DNA of 64,000 nt. Origin: Micromonospora chersina (GTDB lineage Bacteria; Actinomycetota; Actinomycetes; Mycobacteriales; Micromonosporaceae). Shown here piece by piece: positions 1 to 7,629 of this stretch. Under the pieces are notes generated by a model. That model searched no databases. It was given only the letters and a program-made list of their open reading frames with translations, and had not been told where the DNA came from. Position numbers and translations under genes: made by a program. Position 1 is the stretch's first letter, and every line of letters starts with the position of its first letter. The stretch spans positions 1,302,001 to 1,366,000 of the forward strand of contig NZ_FMIB01000002.1 of assembly GCF_900091475.1 (NCBI RefSeq). The letters are read 5' to 3'.

Positions 1-2
1 CG

Positions 3-98
3 GTGCTGGAGTACATCGTCGAGAACGACACCCCCGACGTGACGCCGCAGCAGACGGCCGAGGTCGGCTACCGCTACCTGCGCAAGCTGCGGTACTGA
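3..98 (+). CDS. C-terminal end of an unidentified protein (partial)
   Basis: An open frame enters from the left edge and ends with TGA at 96-98, giving 31 residues (starts VLEYIVENDTPDV, ends YLRKLRY). The codons have the G/C-rich third positions of the rest of the window, and a strong terminator hairpin follows 22 bases later, so this is probably the true end of a gene. Too little is present to assign a family, and I do not recognise it. Confidence 0.6.
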   Translation: MLEYIVENDTPDVTPQQTAEVGYRYLRKLRY

Positions 99-119
99 GG
101 CATCACCCGCAGGAGTGCT

Positions 120-160
120 GACGGGCACCAGGGCCGGAACTGCCGGCCCTGGTGCCCGTC
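120..160. terminator. Perfect 18-bp hairpin between convergent genes
   Basis: Bases 120-137 and 143-160 are perfect reverse complements (18 bp) around a 5-base loop AACTG. It lies between the end of the left-edge gene on the plus strand and the end of the gamma-glutamyltransferase gene on the minus strand (stop at 170). It can therefore act as a bidirectional terminator. There is no U-tract, which is common for terminators in GC-rich actinomycetes. Confidence 0.85.
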
Positions 161-169
161 ACAGCGTCG

Positions 170-1972
170 TCAGTCGCGCGCCCAGCGGCCGACGACGGCC
201 GCCGCGCCGCCGCCCCGGCGTACGGGCTCGGCCGCCGCGACCAGCCGGCCGTCGGGCAGGAACTCGATACCGGTCGCCGCGCCGATCTCCGCGGTGGGCG
301 AGAGGGCGTGGCCCGGCGGGAGGCCGGTGGCGTACCCGGTGATGAAGGCCGGCTCCGCCTGGGTGCTGGCGCCGTTGCGCTGCGACGCGCGCGGCGCGGC
401 GAGGGCCTGCGGCAGCGTCATGCCCCGGTCGATCCGGTTCACCAGCGTCTGCAGGACGGTGGTGATGATCGTCGCGCCGCCGGGCGAGCCGACGGCCAGG
501 AACGGCCGTCCGTCGGCCAGCACGATCGTGGGTGACATGGAGCTGCGCGGGCGCTTGCCCGGCCCCGGGAGGTTCGGGTCGGGCGCGGTGCCCTGCGTCG
601 GCGCGAAGTTGAAGTCGGTCAGCTCGTTGTTGAGCAGGAAGCCCCGGCCGGGCACGACCATGCCGTTGCCGCCGGTCGCCTCGATGGTCAGCGTGTACTC
701 CACCACGTTGCCCCACCGGTCGGCCACGGTCAGGTTGGTGGTGCCGGTGCGGTCGTCGCGGACGTCGGCGACCGCCGCCGCCGAGCAGCCGCCGTAGGCG
801 CCATCGGGGACGCCGGGCGCGACCGGCTTGGGCAGCGCCGCCGACGGGTCGATCAGGCAGGCCCGCTCCTTGGCGTACGCGTCGCTGAGCAGCTCGCGGA
901 GCACGTTCTGCGGGGTGTGGTCGCCGACGTACCGGTTGCGGTCGGCGAACGACAGCGCGCTGGCCTCCAGGTAATGGTGCATCGCCTGGGTCGCGGTCAT
1001 GGAGCGCAGGTCGAACTGTTCGAGGATGTTGAGCGCCTCCCCCACGGCGGTGCCGCCGCTGGACGGGGTGGACATGCCGTACACCTCGAGGCCGCGGTAG
1101 TCCGACCGGGTCGGCTCGGGGAAGCGGGTGCGGTACGCGGCCAGGTCGGCGGCGGTCATGCCGGCGGGGCGGATGGGGTACGGCCACGAGCCGATCGGCT
1201 GCGCCGCCACCGGCGGGTGCTGCACGGTCGCGACCACGTCGCGGCCGACCTCGCCGCGGTAGAGGACGTCGGTGCCCCGCTTGGCGATCAGCCGGTACGT
1301 CTCGGCGAGGTCCGGGTTGCGGAAGGTGCTGCCGACCGCCGGCGGCTGCCCGCCGGGCAGGTACAGCGCGCTGGTCGAGCTGAACTGGCCGAACGCCGCC
1401 TGGTTCCCGGCGACCTGACCGGCGAAGGTCTCGTCGACGGGGAAGCCGTCCTCGGCGACGCGCGCGGCGGGCGTGAGCAGCTGCGCGAGCGACTGGGTGC
1501 CCCACCGGTCCAGCGCGTCCTGCCAGGTGAGCAGGGTGCCCGGGACGCCGACCGACAGGCCGCTGATCCGGGCCTCGTCGAACCGGTACGGCGCTCCGGT
1601 GGCCGGGTCGACGAAGGTGGTCTCGCTCATCGAGGCGGGTCCGGCCTCCCGGCCGTCGATGGTGTGCACCCGCCGGCTCGTCGCGTCGTAGTAGACGAAG
1701 AATCCCCCGCCGCCGATGCCGGCCGAGAAGGGTTCGGTGACGCCGAGCGTCGCGGCGGCGGCGACCGCCGCGTCGACCGCGTTGCCGCCGCGCCGCAGCA
1801 CCTGCAGGCCGACGGCCGTGGCGGTGGCGTCCACGGTGGAGACCGCTCCCCCGTAGCCGACGGCCACGGGCTCCTTCGGCGGTGCGGCAGGCTTGGCCTG
1901 GGCGGGAACCGTGTTCGCGGCCATGAGCGTGGCCAGGGTGATGGTCGCGGTGACGAGGGCCCGAAGTCTCAT
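170..1972 (-). CDS. ggt: Secreted gamma-glutamyltransferase (gamma-glutamyltranspeptidase)
   Basis: A 600-residue Ntn-hydrolase precursor that would cleave or transfer gamma-glutamyl groups from glutathione-like compounds outside the cell. Residues 1-26 form a signal peptide (MRLRALV... ending AQA). The family N-terminal signature GGNAVDAAVA lies near 62-71. The autoprocessing nucleophile is Thr411 in TTNLTVAD, followed by LLNNE (446-450), RSSMSPTIV (476-484) and GSPGG (496-500). The length matches the bacterial family. It is transcribed alone, divergent from the ArsR gene. Mycothiol-producing actinomycetes often keep GGT for peptide or glutathione scavenging; the actual substrate cannot be read from sequence. 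Confidence 0.95.
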   Translation of the reverse strand: MRLRALVTATITLATLMAANTVPAQAKPAAPPKEPVAVGYGGAVSTVDATATAVGLQVLRRGGNAVDAAVAAAATLGVTEPFSAGIGGGGFFVYYDATSRRVHTIDGREAGPASMSETTFVDPATGAPYRFDEARISGLSVGVPGTLLTWQDALDRWGTQSLAQLLTPAARVAEDGFPVDETFAGQVAGNQAAFGQFSSTSALYLPGGQPPAVGSTFRNPDLAETYRLIAKRGTDVLYRGEVGRDVVATVQHPPVAAQPIGSWPYPIRPAGMTAADLAAYRTRFPEPTRSDYRGLEVYGMSTPSSGGTAVGEALNILEQFDLRSMTATQAMHHYLEASALSFADRNRYVGDHTPQNVLRELLSDAYAKERACLIDPSAALPKPVAPGVPDGAYGGCSAAAVADVRDDRTGTTNLTVADRWGNVVEYTLTIEATGGNGMVVPGRGFLLNNELTDFNFAPTQGTAPDPNLPGPGKRPRSSMSPTIVLADGRPFLAVGSPGGATIITTVLQTLVNRIDRGMTLPQALAAPRASQRNGASTQAEPAFITGYATGLPPGHALSPTAEIGAATGIEFLPDGRLVAAAEPVRRGGGAAAVVGRWARD

Positions 1973-2053
1973 CTGGCCTCCCAGATCGACATGAGTGAAC
2001 CTCCTGCCTACTCCACCGATCGAGGGCGGGCAACCCGGGGACCGGGCGGGTTG

Positions 2054-2083
2054 TTGACGGCTGGTTCGTCCGGTGCCTACAGT
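2054..2083 (+). promoter_or_regulatory. Sigma-70-like promoter for the ArsR operon
   Basis: TTGACG at 2054-2059 and TACAGT at 2078-2083 are separated by 18 bases and lie 33 bases upstream of the ArsR start codon. The hexamers are close to the housekeeping consensus and unusually clear for this GC-rich DNA. Confidence 0.6.
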
Positions 2084-2084
2084 G

Positions 2085-2106
2085 CTTTAAACCATCTAGT
2101 TGAAAG
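2085..2106. promoter_or_regulatory. Imperfect palindrome, likely ArsR operator
   Basis: An A/T-rich imperfect inverted repeat, CTTTaAACcA followed by TaGTTgAAAG (lower case marks mismatches), sits right after the -10 box and just before the ribosome binding site. An ArsR dimer bound here would block transcription. It stands out against roughly 70% GC surroundings. The operator role is inferred from position and symmetry. Confidence 0.5.
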
Positions 2107-2116
2107 GGCGGAACGG

Positions 2117-2512
2117 ATGACCACGGATGCGCTGTCCCGGGCCTTCGCCGCCCTCGCGGACCCGACCCGACGCGACATGGTGGCCCGGCTCTCCGAGGCC
2201 GACGCGACCGTGAGCCAGTTGGCCGAGCCGTACCGGATGACGCTGCAGGCGGTCTACAAGCACCTGCGGGTGCTCGAGGACGCCGGGCTGGTCAGCCGGC
2301 CGAGCGGGCCGCAGCCCCGGCCGGTGCGCCTGGAGGCCCAGGCCCTCGACCTGATGGACACCTGGATCGAGCGCCACCGGCGCCGCGTCGAGCAGCGCTA
2401 TCGCCGCCTCGACGCCGTTCTGACGGAGATGAGAGGAGACGCGCATGGACAGGATCACGGAGGCCGTGATCGAAGCCGATCCGACGCTGCCGGTCATCCG
2501 GACGAGTCGTGA
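2117..2512 (+). CDS. ArsR-family winged-helix transcriptional regulator
   Basis: A 131-residue repressor with a winged helix across about 5-90: LADPTRRDMVARL, then SQLAEPYRMTLQAVYKHLRVLEDAGLV. No cysteine metal-binding motif is visible, so it belongs to the ArsR group that pairs with SRPBCC proteins (SdpR-like) and not to metal sensors. The ATG at 2117 is preceded by a GAACGG stretch and the operator at 2085-2106, so autoregulation is likely. Its 3' end overlaps the next gene by 68 bases, and the overlapped tail (GQDHGGRDRSRSD) looks like out-of-frame sequence. The working protein may effectively end near residue 110. Confidence 0.9.
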   Translation: MTTDALSRAFAALADPTRRDMVARLSEADATVSQLAEPYRMTLQAVYKHLRVLEDAGLVSRPSGPQPRPVRLEAQALDLMDTWIERHRRRVEQRYRRLDAVLTEMRGDAHGQDHGGRDRSRSDAAGHPDES

Positions 2513-2927
2513 CTTCGCGGCAACGCCCGAGCAACTGTTCCGCGCCCACACCGATCCCGAGTTGTTCGCCCGGTGGGTGGGTCCCGACACCACGGCCACC
2601 CGCATCGAGCACTGGGACGCGTCCACCGGCGGCAGCTGGCGCTACGCCTCGACGCACGACGGCACGGAGTACCGGTTCCGCGGCTGCTTCCACGACGTAC
2701 GGCCGGACCGCATCGTGCAGACCTTCACGTTCGAGGGCGACCCCGACGGAGTCGCGCTGGAGACGCTGTGGTTCGAGGACCTGGGCGACGGCCGTACCCG
2801 GCTGCGGACACAGTCCCTGGTCGACAGCTTCGAAAGCCGCGACGCGTGGCTGCGCAGCGGCATGGAGGTCGGCGTCAACGACGGCTACGCGAAGCTGGAG
2901 AGGATGATCATCGATGGTGCTGTCTGA
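2445..2927 (+). CDS. SRPBCC (AHSA1-like) ligand-binding protein
   Basis: A 160-residue START/Bet v1-like helix-grip protein of the activator-of-Hsp90 homologue 1 type. The pattern is typical: RDFAATPEQLFRAHTDPELFARW at 22-44, then GGSWRY and YRFRGCFHDVRPDRIVQTF. ArsR plus SRPBCC is a recurrent bacterial pair, with the regulator read through into this gene. The ATG at 2445 lies within the ArsR gene, and the gene overlaps the following one by 14 bases, suggesting translational coupling. Ligand and function are unknown. Confidence 0.88.
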   Translation: MDRITEAVIEADPTLPVIRTSRDFAATPEQLFRAHTDPELFARWVGPDTTATRIEHWDASTGGSWRYASTHDGTEYRFRGCFHDVRPDRIVQTFTFEGDPDGVALETLWFEDLGDGRTRLRTQSLVDSFESRDAWLRSGMEVGVNDGYAKLERMIIDGAV

Positions 2928-3486
2928 CTCGCCGGCCGAGCGGCACCGCCAGGTCGCCGGGCTGTTCACCGACCGGGTCCGCGGCACCCGGTCGTGGGAC
3001 GCGCCCGCCCCGGTCGCCGGCTGGACCGCCCGCGACGTCGTGCGTCACCTGACCGAATGGTTCCCCGGCTTCCTCGCCTCCGGCGCCGGCATCGACCTGC
3101 CGAAGGGCCCGTCGGTGGACGAGGACCCGGTCGCCGCGTGGCAGATCCACGCCGATGCCGTGCAGGCAGTGCTGGACGACCCGGAGACGGCGCACCGCCA
3201 CCTCACCAACCCGCACCTCGGCAGCCTGCCGCTGGCCGCCGCGATCGACCGGTTCTACACCAGCGACGTGTTCATGCACACCTGGGACCTCTCCAGGGCC
3301 ACCGGCCAGGACGACACACTGGACCCGGAGTTCTGCGCGGAACTCGTCGGTGGGATGGAGCAGATGGAAGAGGTCATCCGCTCCTCCGGCCAGTACGGCC
3401 CGCGGGTGGCGGTCCCGGAGGACGCGGACGCGCAGACCAGACTGCTGGGCTTCATCGGCCGGGACCCGTTCTGGTCGAGGCCCTGA
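2914..3486 (+). CDS. TIGR03086-type DinB-like/maleylpyruvate isomerase-family protein
   Basis: A 190-residue protein of the DinB-like four-helix bundle family typical of actinobacteria (TIGR03086, often mycothiol-dependent). Visible marks are WTARDVVRHLTEW at 33-45 (metal-site His) and FYTSDVFMHTWDLSRATG at about 112-129 (second His region). It starts inside the end of the SRPBCC gene, so the three genes form one operon. The family name reflects fold; the reaction is unknown. Confidence 0.8.
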   Translation: MVLSDSPAERHRQVAGLFTDRVRGTRSWDAPAPVAGWTARDVVRHLTEWFPGFLASGAGIDLPKGPSVDEDPVAAWQIHADAVQAVLDDPETAHRHLTNPHLGSLPLAAAIDRFYTSDVFMHTWDLSRATGQDDTLDPEFCAELVGGMEQMEEVIRSSGQYGPRVAVPEDADAQTRLLGFIGRDPFWSRP

Positions 3487-3495
3487 GCCCTTTCG

Positions 3496-4305
3496 TCAGG
3501 ACCGCCGCTCCGTCGTCCGGTCCTGCAACCAGTGCGCGAAGTCGGTGGCGACGATGCGCTCGTCATGCACGCCGGACGCGTCGTCGGACGCCAGCCAGAC
3601 CACGGGCGGGCCCATCACGGCGGGGTCCAGGAACGCATGTCCCTCGGGCACGGCGTCGAGGGGCAGCATCCCGGTGACGGTGGCGCCCCCGGGCAGCAGG
3701 AGGTTGACGGTGACGCCCGTGTCCCGCAGGTCGGCGGCCATGATGTGGGACAGCGCCTCGCTCCCGGCGCGTGACGGCCCGTAGGGCACGAAGCCGGCGC
3801 GGTGCATTGTCGACGTGCTCACGGCGATGTTCACGATGCGTCCCCCGCCGGCGGCAAGCATCCGCGGCGTGACCTCCTTTGCCACCAGGAAGTAGCCGGT
3901 CAGGTTGGTCTCCACCACGGCCCGGAAGCCGTCGACCGGCACCTCCCAGAAGCCGCGTGGGTCGGTCATGAAGCGGGGGTTGACGGTGCGCATGCCGATC
4001 CCGGCGTTGTTCACCAGCATGTCGATGCCGCCCAGCCGTGACCACGCCTCGTCAACGGCCCTGGTCACCGACGACTCGTCCCGTACGTCCAACTCGACGC
4101 CGATCGCCTGCGGCAGGTCGGCCGCGACGGCCTGTGCGCGGGGACCGGACCGACCGGTCAGCGCCACGGCGGCTCCCGCCTCGGCCAGCGCGGTGGCCAT
4201 GGCGAGTCCCAGTCCGCTCGTCCCGCCGGTCACCAGCACCCGCACGGGACCACCCTCGCCGGTGAGCGGACGGTCGCCGGTCTCCTGACGGAACGAAGCA
4301 CTCAT
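3496..4305 (-). CDS. Short-chain dehydrogenase/reductase with atypical YxxxR active site
   Basis: A 269-residue SDR with an N-terminal nucleotide site TGGTSGLG (27-34), the NNAG motif and a serine-rich VSTSTMH strand. The catalytic motif reads Y-G-P-S-R: codons TAC GGG CCG TCA CGC replace the usual lysine with arginine. The rest of the family pattern (NLLLPGGATVTGM, late substrate loop) is intact, so the gene is not decayed. Cofactor and substrate are unknown. It converges with the TIGR03086 gene and is separated by only 10 bases. Confidence 0.88.
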   Translation of the reverse strand: MSASFRQETGDRPLTGEGGPVRVLVTGGTSGLGLAMATALAEAGAAVALTGRSGPRAQAVAADLPQAIGVELDVRDESSVTRAVDEAWSRLGGIDMLVNNAGIGMRTVNPRFMTDPRGFWEVPVDGFRAVVETNLTGYFLVAKEVTPRMLAAGGGRIVNIAVSTSTMHRAGFVPYGPSRAGSEALSHIMAADLRDTGVTVNLLLPGGATVTGMLPLDAVPEGHAFLDPAVMGPPVVWLASDDASGVHDERIVATDFAHWLQDRTTERRS

Positions 4306-4356
4306 GGCGGGGACGCTATGGGTTGGAGCCCGCTCGAAGTCAAGGCGATGTGATGG

Positions 4357-5511
4357 CTACCGGGCCAGCACGTCCACGGCGAGTTCCCGCACCACCGACT
4401 CGTCGACCTCGACGCCGAGGCCCGGCCCTGTCGGCACCCGCGCGGTCCCGTCCTTCACCTCGACCGTCGCGCCGGTGGCGTAGGAGGAGGTGAGGAACTG
4501 CCGCCCGTTGAGGTCGACCGGGGTGTCGATCCCGTACGCGGCGAACAGGTGCAGCGAGGCAGCGAGGCCCAGGTCGGAGTCGGTGAGGCCGGACCCCATG
4601 AGCCGCACCCCGGCGTCCTCGGCCAGAGCGCAGAGCCGCCGGGACAGAGTCAGGCCGCCGCTGCGCTGCACCTTGGCGATCGCCACGTCCACGGCGTTCA
4701 GCTTCACGAACGTCGCCAGGTCGCTCGGGTGGCGCAGGCTCTCGTCGAGCGCGACCGGGATCGGTGAGGTCTCCCGCAGCCGGCGCTGCCCGGCGACGTC
4801 GTTGGCCGGCAGCGGCTGCTCGAACGCGGTGACGTCGAGGTCGGCGAGCCGGCGGGCCATCCGCAGCGCGCCGTCGACGGTGTACGCCTGGTTGGCGTCC
4901 ACCCACAGCGCGGCGTCGGGCGCGGCCTCGCGGACCGCCCGCACCACGGCGGCGTCCTCGGCCTCGCTGTGCAGGCCGACCTTCACCTTGAACGCCGCGT
5001 ACCCGAGGCTCCTGCCCTCGGCCACCGCGTCGGCCACCTCCGCGGCGGTCTGCCCGGAGACGATCCAGCCGAGCTGGATGGTCTCCCGGCGACGCTGGCC
5101 CCACAGCACGCCGACGGACACGCCCAGCGCGCGGCCGAGCAGGTCGTGCAGGGCGACGTCGACCGCGCACTTCGCGAGCGGGGCGCCGATGGTGAAGCCC
5201 CGGTTGATGGCGCGGTCGAACGCGGCGGTCACCCCGTCGAGGTCCCAGGCCGGGCGGCCGAGGATCGCCGGGGCGAGGTAGCGGTCGACGGTGGTGACGA
5301 TGGATTCGGCCGTCTCGTAGGTCCACGCCGGGATCGGGGTGGCCTCGCCCCAGCCGGTGACGCCGCCGGCGGTGACCTTGACGAGCACCCGGATGCTGGG
5401 CGTGCCGGCGACGGCGACCGAGCCGCCGGAGACGCCGAACGAGCGGATGGTGGGCAGCGCGACGGCGTACGTCTCGACCGCGTCGATCGTCAGGCCGGCG
5501 AGCGCGTTCAC
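4357..5511 (-). CDS. Enolase-superfamily enzyme (mandelate racemase/muconate lactonizing type)
   Basis: A 384-residue protein with the full MLE-subgroup catalytic set: KVK with Lys177, metal ligands Asp205 (WVDANQAY), Glu231 (FEQPL) and Asp256 (ALDES), and Lys280 (IAKVQRSGG). Members remove an alpha-proton from a carboxylate, then isomerise, dehydrate or cyclise it. The GTG start at 5511 is chosen because it overlaps the LacI stop as GTGA, giving the usual N-terminus (LTIDAVETYAVALP). Translation is coupled to the LacI gene. Substrate is unknown; context suggests a sugar acid or related carboxylate fed into the divergent catabolic operon. Confidence 0.92.
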   Translation of the reverse strand: MNALAGLTIDAVETYAVALPTIRSFGVSGGSVAVAGTPSIRVLVKVTAGGVTGWGEATPIPAWTYETAESIVTTVDRYLAPAILGRPAWDLDGVTAAFDRAINRGFTIGAPLAKCAVDVALHDLLGRALGVSVGVLWGQRRRETIQLGWIVSGQTAAEVADAVAEGRSLGYAAFKVKVGLHSEAEDAAVVRAVREAAPDAALWVDANQAYTVDGALRMARRLADLDVTAFEQPLPANDVAGQRRLRETSPIPVALDESLRHPSDLATFVKLNAVDVAIAKVQRSGGLTLSRRLCALAEDAGVRLMGSGLTDSDLGLAASLHLFAAYGIDTPVDLNGRQFLTSSYATGATVEVKDGTARVPTGPGLGVEVDESVVRELAVDVLAR

Positions 5512-6539
5512 GAGCCCACCTTGGCGGTGCTGCCGCGCAGGACGACTTCGCCGCCCATCCGCAGGAGCCGGCGCCGTCGTCCGTTGTTCTCGGTCAGCGC
5601 CAGCTCCATCGCCTTCTCCCCGAGGCGTTGCAGGGGCAGCGCCACCGTGGTCAGCGCCGGGGTGAGGTCGCGGACGATCGGGATGTCGTCGAAGCCGGCG
5701 ACGGAGATGTCGCCGGGGACGGAGAGGCCCCGGTCGCGTAGCGCCGCGCAGGCGCCGATGGCCATCACGTCGGTCAGCGCGAACACGCACGTGGCGGCGG
5801 ACCGGCGGTCCAGCAGCTCGGACATCGCGCCGTAGCCGCCGTCGCGGGTGAAGGGGCCTTCGACGACGTCAGCCGGGTCGAGCGCCACGCCGGCCTTGGC
5901 CAGCTCCTCGCGGAAGCCGCCGAGCCGGTCGGCGACGGTGGTGAGGGCCCGCGGCCCGGAGAGCACGGCGAACCGGCGGTGGCCGAGGTCGAGCAGGGCG
6001 CGGGCCATGGCCGCGGCGCCGGCGCGGTTCTCCGGCAGCACGCTGTCGACCTTCAGGCTGCGGTGCCGGCTGACCACCGCGACCCGGCCGCCACCGTCCA
6101 GGTAGGGCTTCAGCTCCGCCTCCAGGGCCCGCTCCCAGCGGGCGTCCTCGAAACCGGAGCCGATCAGCAGGATGGCCGGGGCCCGCTCGGCGCGCAGCAT
6201 CGACACGTACGCGATCTCCCGTTCGGGGTCGCGGAAGGTGCTGGCCAGCATGACGAGCAGGTCGTTGTCCCCGGCCACCCGCATGACGCCGCCGGCGATG
6301 GCGGCGAAGTAGGGGTCGGTGACGTCGTGGCAGATGACCCCGACGGTGCGGTGCGAGGCGCCGGCCAGGGCCCGGGCGTGCGCGTTGGGGGTGTAGGCCA
6401 GCTTCTCGGCGGCGGCGAGGACCCGGTCCCGTAGCTGCGGGGTGACGCGCATGCCGTTGAGCGCCCGGGAGGCCGTGGCCAGCGAGACGTCGGCGGCTCT
6501 GGCCACGTCTTCCAAGGTGACGTGCGCCCGTGGCTGCAT
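5508..6539 (-). CDS. LacI-family repressor of the adjacent catabolic block
   Basis: A 343-residue regulator: N-terminal helix-turn-helix (VTLEDVARAADVSLATASRALNG, 8-30), hinge, then a periplasmic-binding-protein-like effector domain (DVTDPYFAAIAGGVMRVA; VAGFDDIPIVRDLTPALTTVALP). It is divergent from the ABC importer operon and co-transcribed with the enolase-superfamily gene. A GAAAGCGC-type operator lies at 6600-6628, so it likely represses both directions until the imported substrate or a metabolite binds. Confidence 0.95.
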   Translation of the reverse strand: MQPRAHVTLEDVARAADVSLATASRALNGMRVTPQLRDRVLAAAEKLAYTPNAHARALAGASHRTVGVICHDVTDPYFAAIAGGVMRVAGDNDLLVMLASTFRDPEREIAYVSMLRAERAPAILLIGSGFEDARWERALEAELKPYLDGGGRVAVVSRHRSLKVDSVLPENRAGAAAMARALLDLGHRRFAVLSGPRALTTVADRLGGFREELAKAGVALDPADVVEGPFTRDGGYGAMSELLDRRSAATCVFALTDVMAIGACAALRDRGLSVPGDISVAGFDDIPIVRDLTPALTTVALPLQRLGEKAMELALTENNGRRRRLLRMGGEVVLRGSTAKVGS

Positions 6540-6599
6540 CGACTTTCCCCCTGCGGAAGTTCTTGACCGGATTATTTCGGCGTGGTTACCGTAGCACCC

Positions 6600-6628
6600 T
6601 GAAAGCGCTTACTGAAAGCGCATTCAGG
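6600..6628. promoter_or_regulatory. LacI-type operator (two GAAAGCGC half-sites)
   Basis: TGAAAGCGCTTACT is followed by GAAAGCGCATTCA, giving two half-sites and an AAGCGCTT core in the divergent region between the LacI gene and the permease. The same GAAAGCGCTTAC core recurs as a perfect palindrome at 22283-22314 beside the second LacI gene. Confidence 0.65.
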
Positions 6629-6662
6629 GCCGGTTCCCCGTCTTCACGGGGCCGTCCGGCCC
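6627..6662 (+). other. Nested hairpin in the importer operon leader
   Basis: GGGCCGG (6627-6633) pairs with CCGGCCC (6656-6662) around an inner CCCCGT/ACGGGG stem (6636-6641 with 6646-6651) and a CTTC loop. It lies 73 bases upstream of the permease start and right after the LacI operator, so it would be in the 5' leader RNA. No function is known; it could stabilise the message. Confidence 0.4.
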
Positions 6663-6734
6663 TGCCGACGGCACGCGCCTACCCCGCGGCTGAAGACCCG
6701 GAAAACGCCGGCCAGCCAGGGAGAACGGAGGGTC

Positions 6735-7613
6735 ATGGCCGCGCAGAGCACCATCGAGCAACCGGAGCGCACCGCTCCCGCCGGCGCCACCGCGTCGGCC
6801 GCCCGCCGCCCGGCCGCAGCGGGGGCCGGCCTGCTGCGGTTCGCCCGCAACACCTGGCGTCCCGCCGCGGTCCTCGCGGCCATCCTCGTCGTCTGGTGGC
6901 TCGTCACCGCCGCCGACCTGGTGAAGCCCTACCTGGTTCCCTCGCCCGGCACGACGCTGGACGTCGTCCTCGCCCAGCCGGGCTACTTCGCCCACCACAC
7001 CTGGATCACCACCTACGAGACGGTGCTGGGCTTCGTCATCGCCATCGTGGTCGGCGTGCTCTCCGCCGTGGTGATGGTCTACTCCCCCACCGTCGAGAAG
7101 AGCCTCTACCCGCTGTTGCTGTTCGCCCAGGTCATCCCGAAGATCGCGATCGCGCCGCTGTTCATCGTGTGGCTCGGCTTCGGGCTGTCACCCAAGGTCG
7201 TCGTCGCGGTCCTGATGGCCTTCTTCCCGATCGTCATCTCCACGGTCACCGGCATGAAGTCGATCGACCCGGAGATGCTGCAACTGTCGGCGACCATGGG
7301 CGCGGGCCCGGCACAGACCTTCCGCAAGATCCGGTTCCCCGCCGCCCTGCCGCACCTGTTCGCCGGCCTCAAGGTGGCCGCCACCATGGCCGTCACGGGC
7401 GCCGTCGTCGGTGAGTTCGTCGGCGCCAACGAGGGCCTCGGCTACGTGATCCTGCAGGCCAACGGCAACCTCGACACCCCGACCCTGTTCGCCGGGCTGA
7501 TCATCATGTCCCTGCTCGGCGTGCTCCTCTTCGTCGTCGTCGAACTGCTGGAGTACCTGGTCCTGCCCTGGCACGCCAGCCGCCGCACCGACGCCGCCAC
7601 CACAACGCTGTGA
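6735..7613 (+). CDS. ABC transporter permease (NMT1/SsuC-type)
   Basis: A 292-residue inner-membrane permease of the nitrate/taurine/thiamine-precursor class. About six hydrophobic segments are visible: AAVLAAILVVWWLVTAA near 45, VLGFVIAIVVGVLSAVVMV near 100, and ILQANG...LFAGLIIMSLLGVLLFVVVELL near 250. The cytoplasmic coupling loop reads EMLQLSATMGAGPAQTFRKIRFPAALPHLFAG. It is the first gene of a co-directional operon, followed 17 bases later by its binding protein. The N-terminus is long and Ala/Pro-rich. Confidence 0.92.
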   Translation: MAAQSTIEQPERTAPAGATASAARRPAAAGAGLLRFARNTWRPAAVLAAILVVWWLVTAADLVKPYLVPSPGTTLDVVLAQPGYFAHHTWITTYETVLGFVIAIVVGVLSAVVMVYSPTVEKSLYPLLLFAQVIPKIAIAPLFIVWLGFGLSPKVVVAVLMAFFPIVISTVTGMKSIDPEMLQLSATMGAGPAQTFRKIRFPAALPHLFAGLKVAATMAVTGAVVGEFVGANEGLGYVILQANGNLDTPTLFAGLIIMSLLGVLLFVVVELLEYLVLPWHASRRTDAATTTL

Positions 7614-7629
7614 ACAGGAGAACCTTCGG

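Noticed and set aside
159..2033. 624-codon Arg-rich frame on the same strand as gamma-glutamyltransferase
   Set aside because: It is the shifted reading frame of the ggt gene, highly Arg/Gly-rich and without family features.
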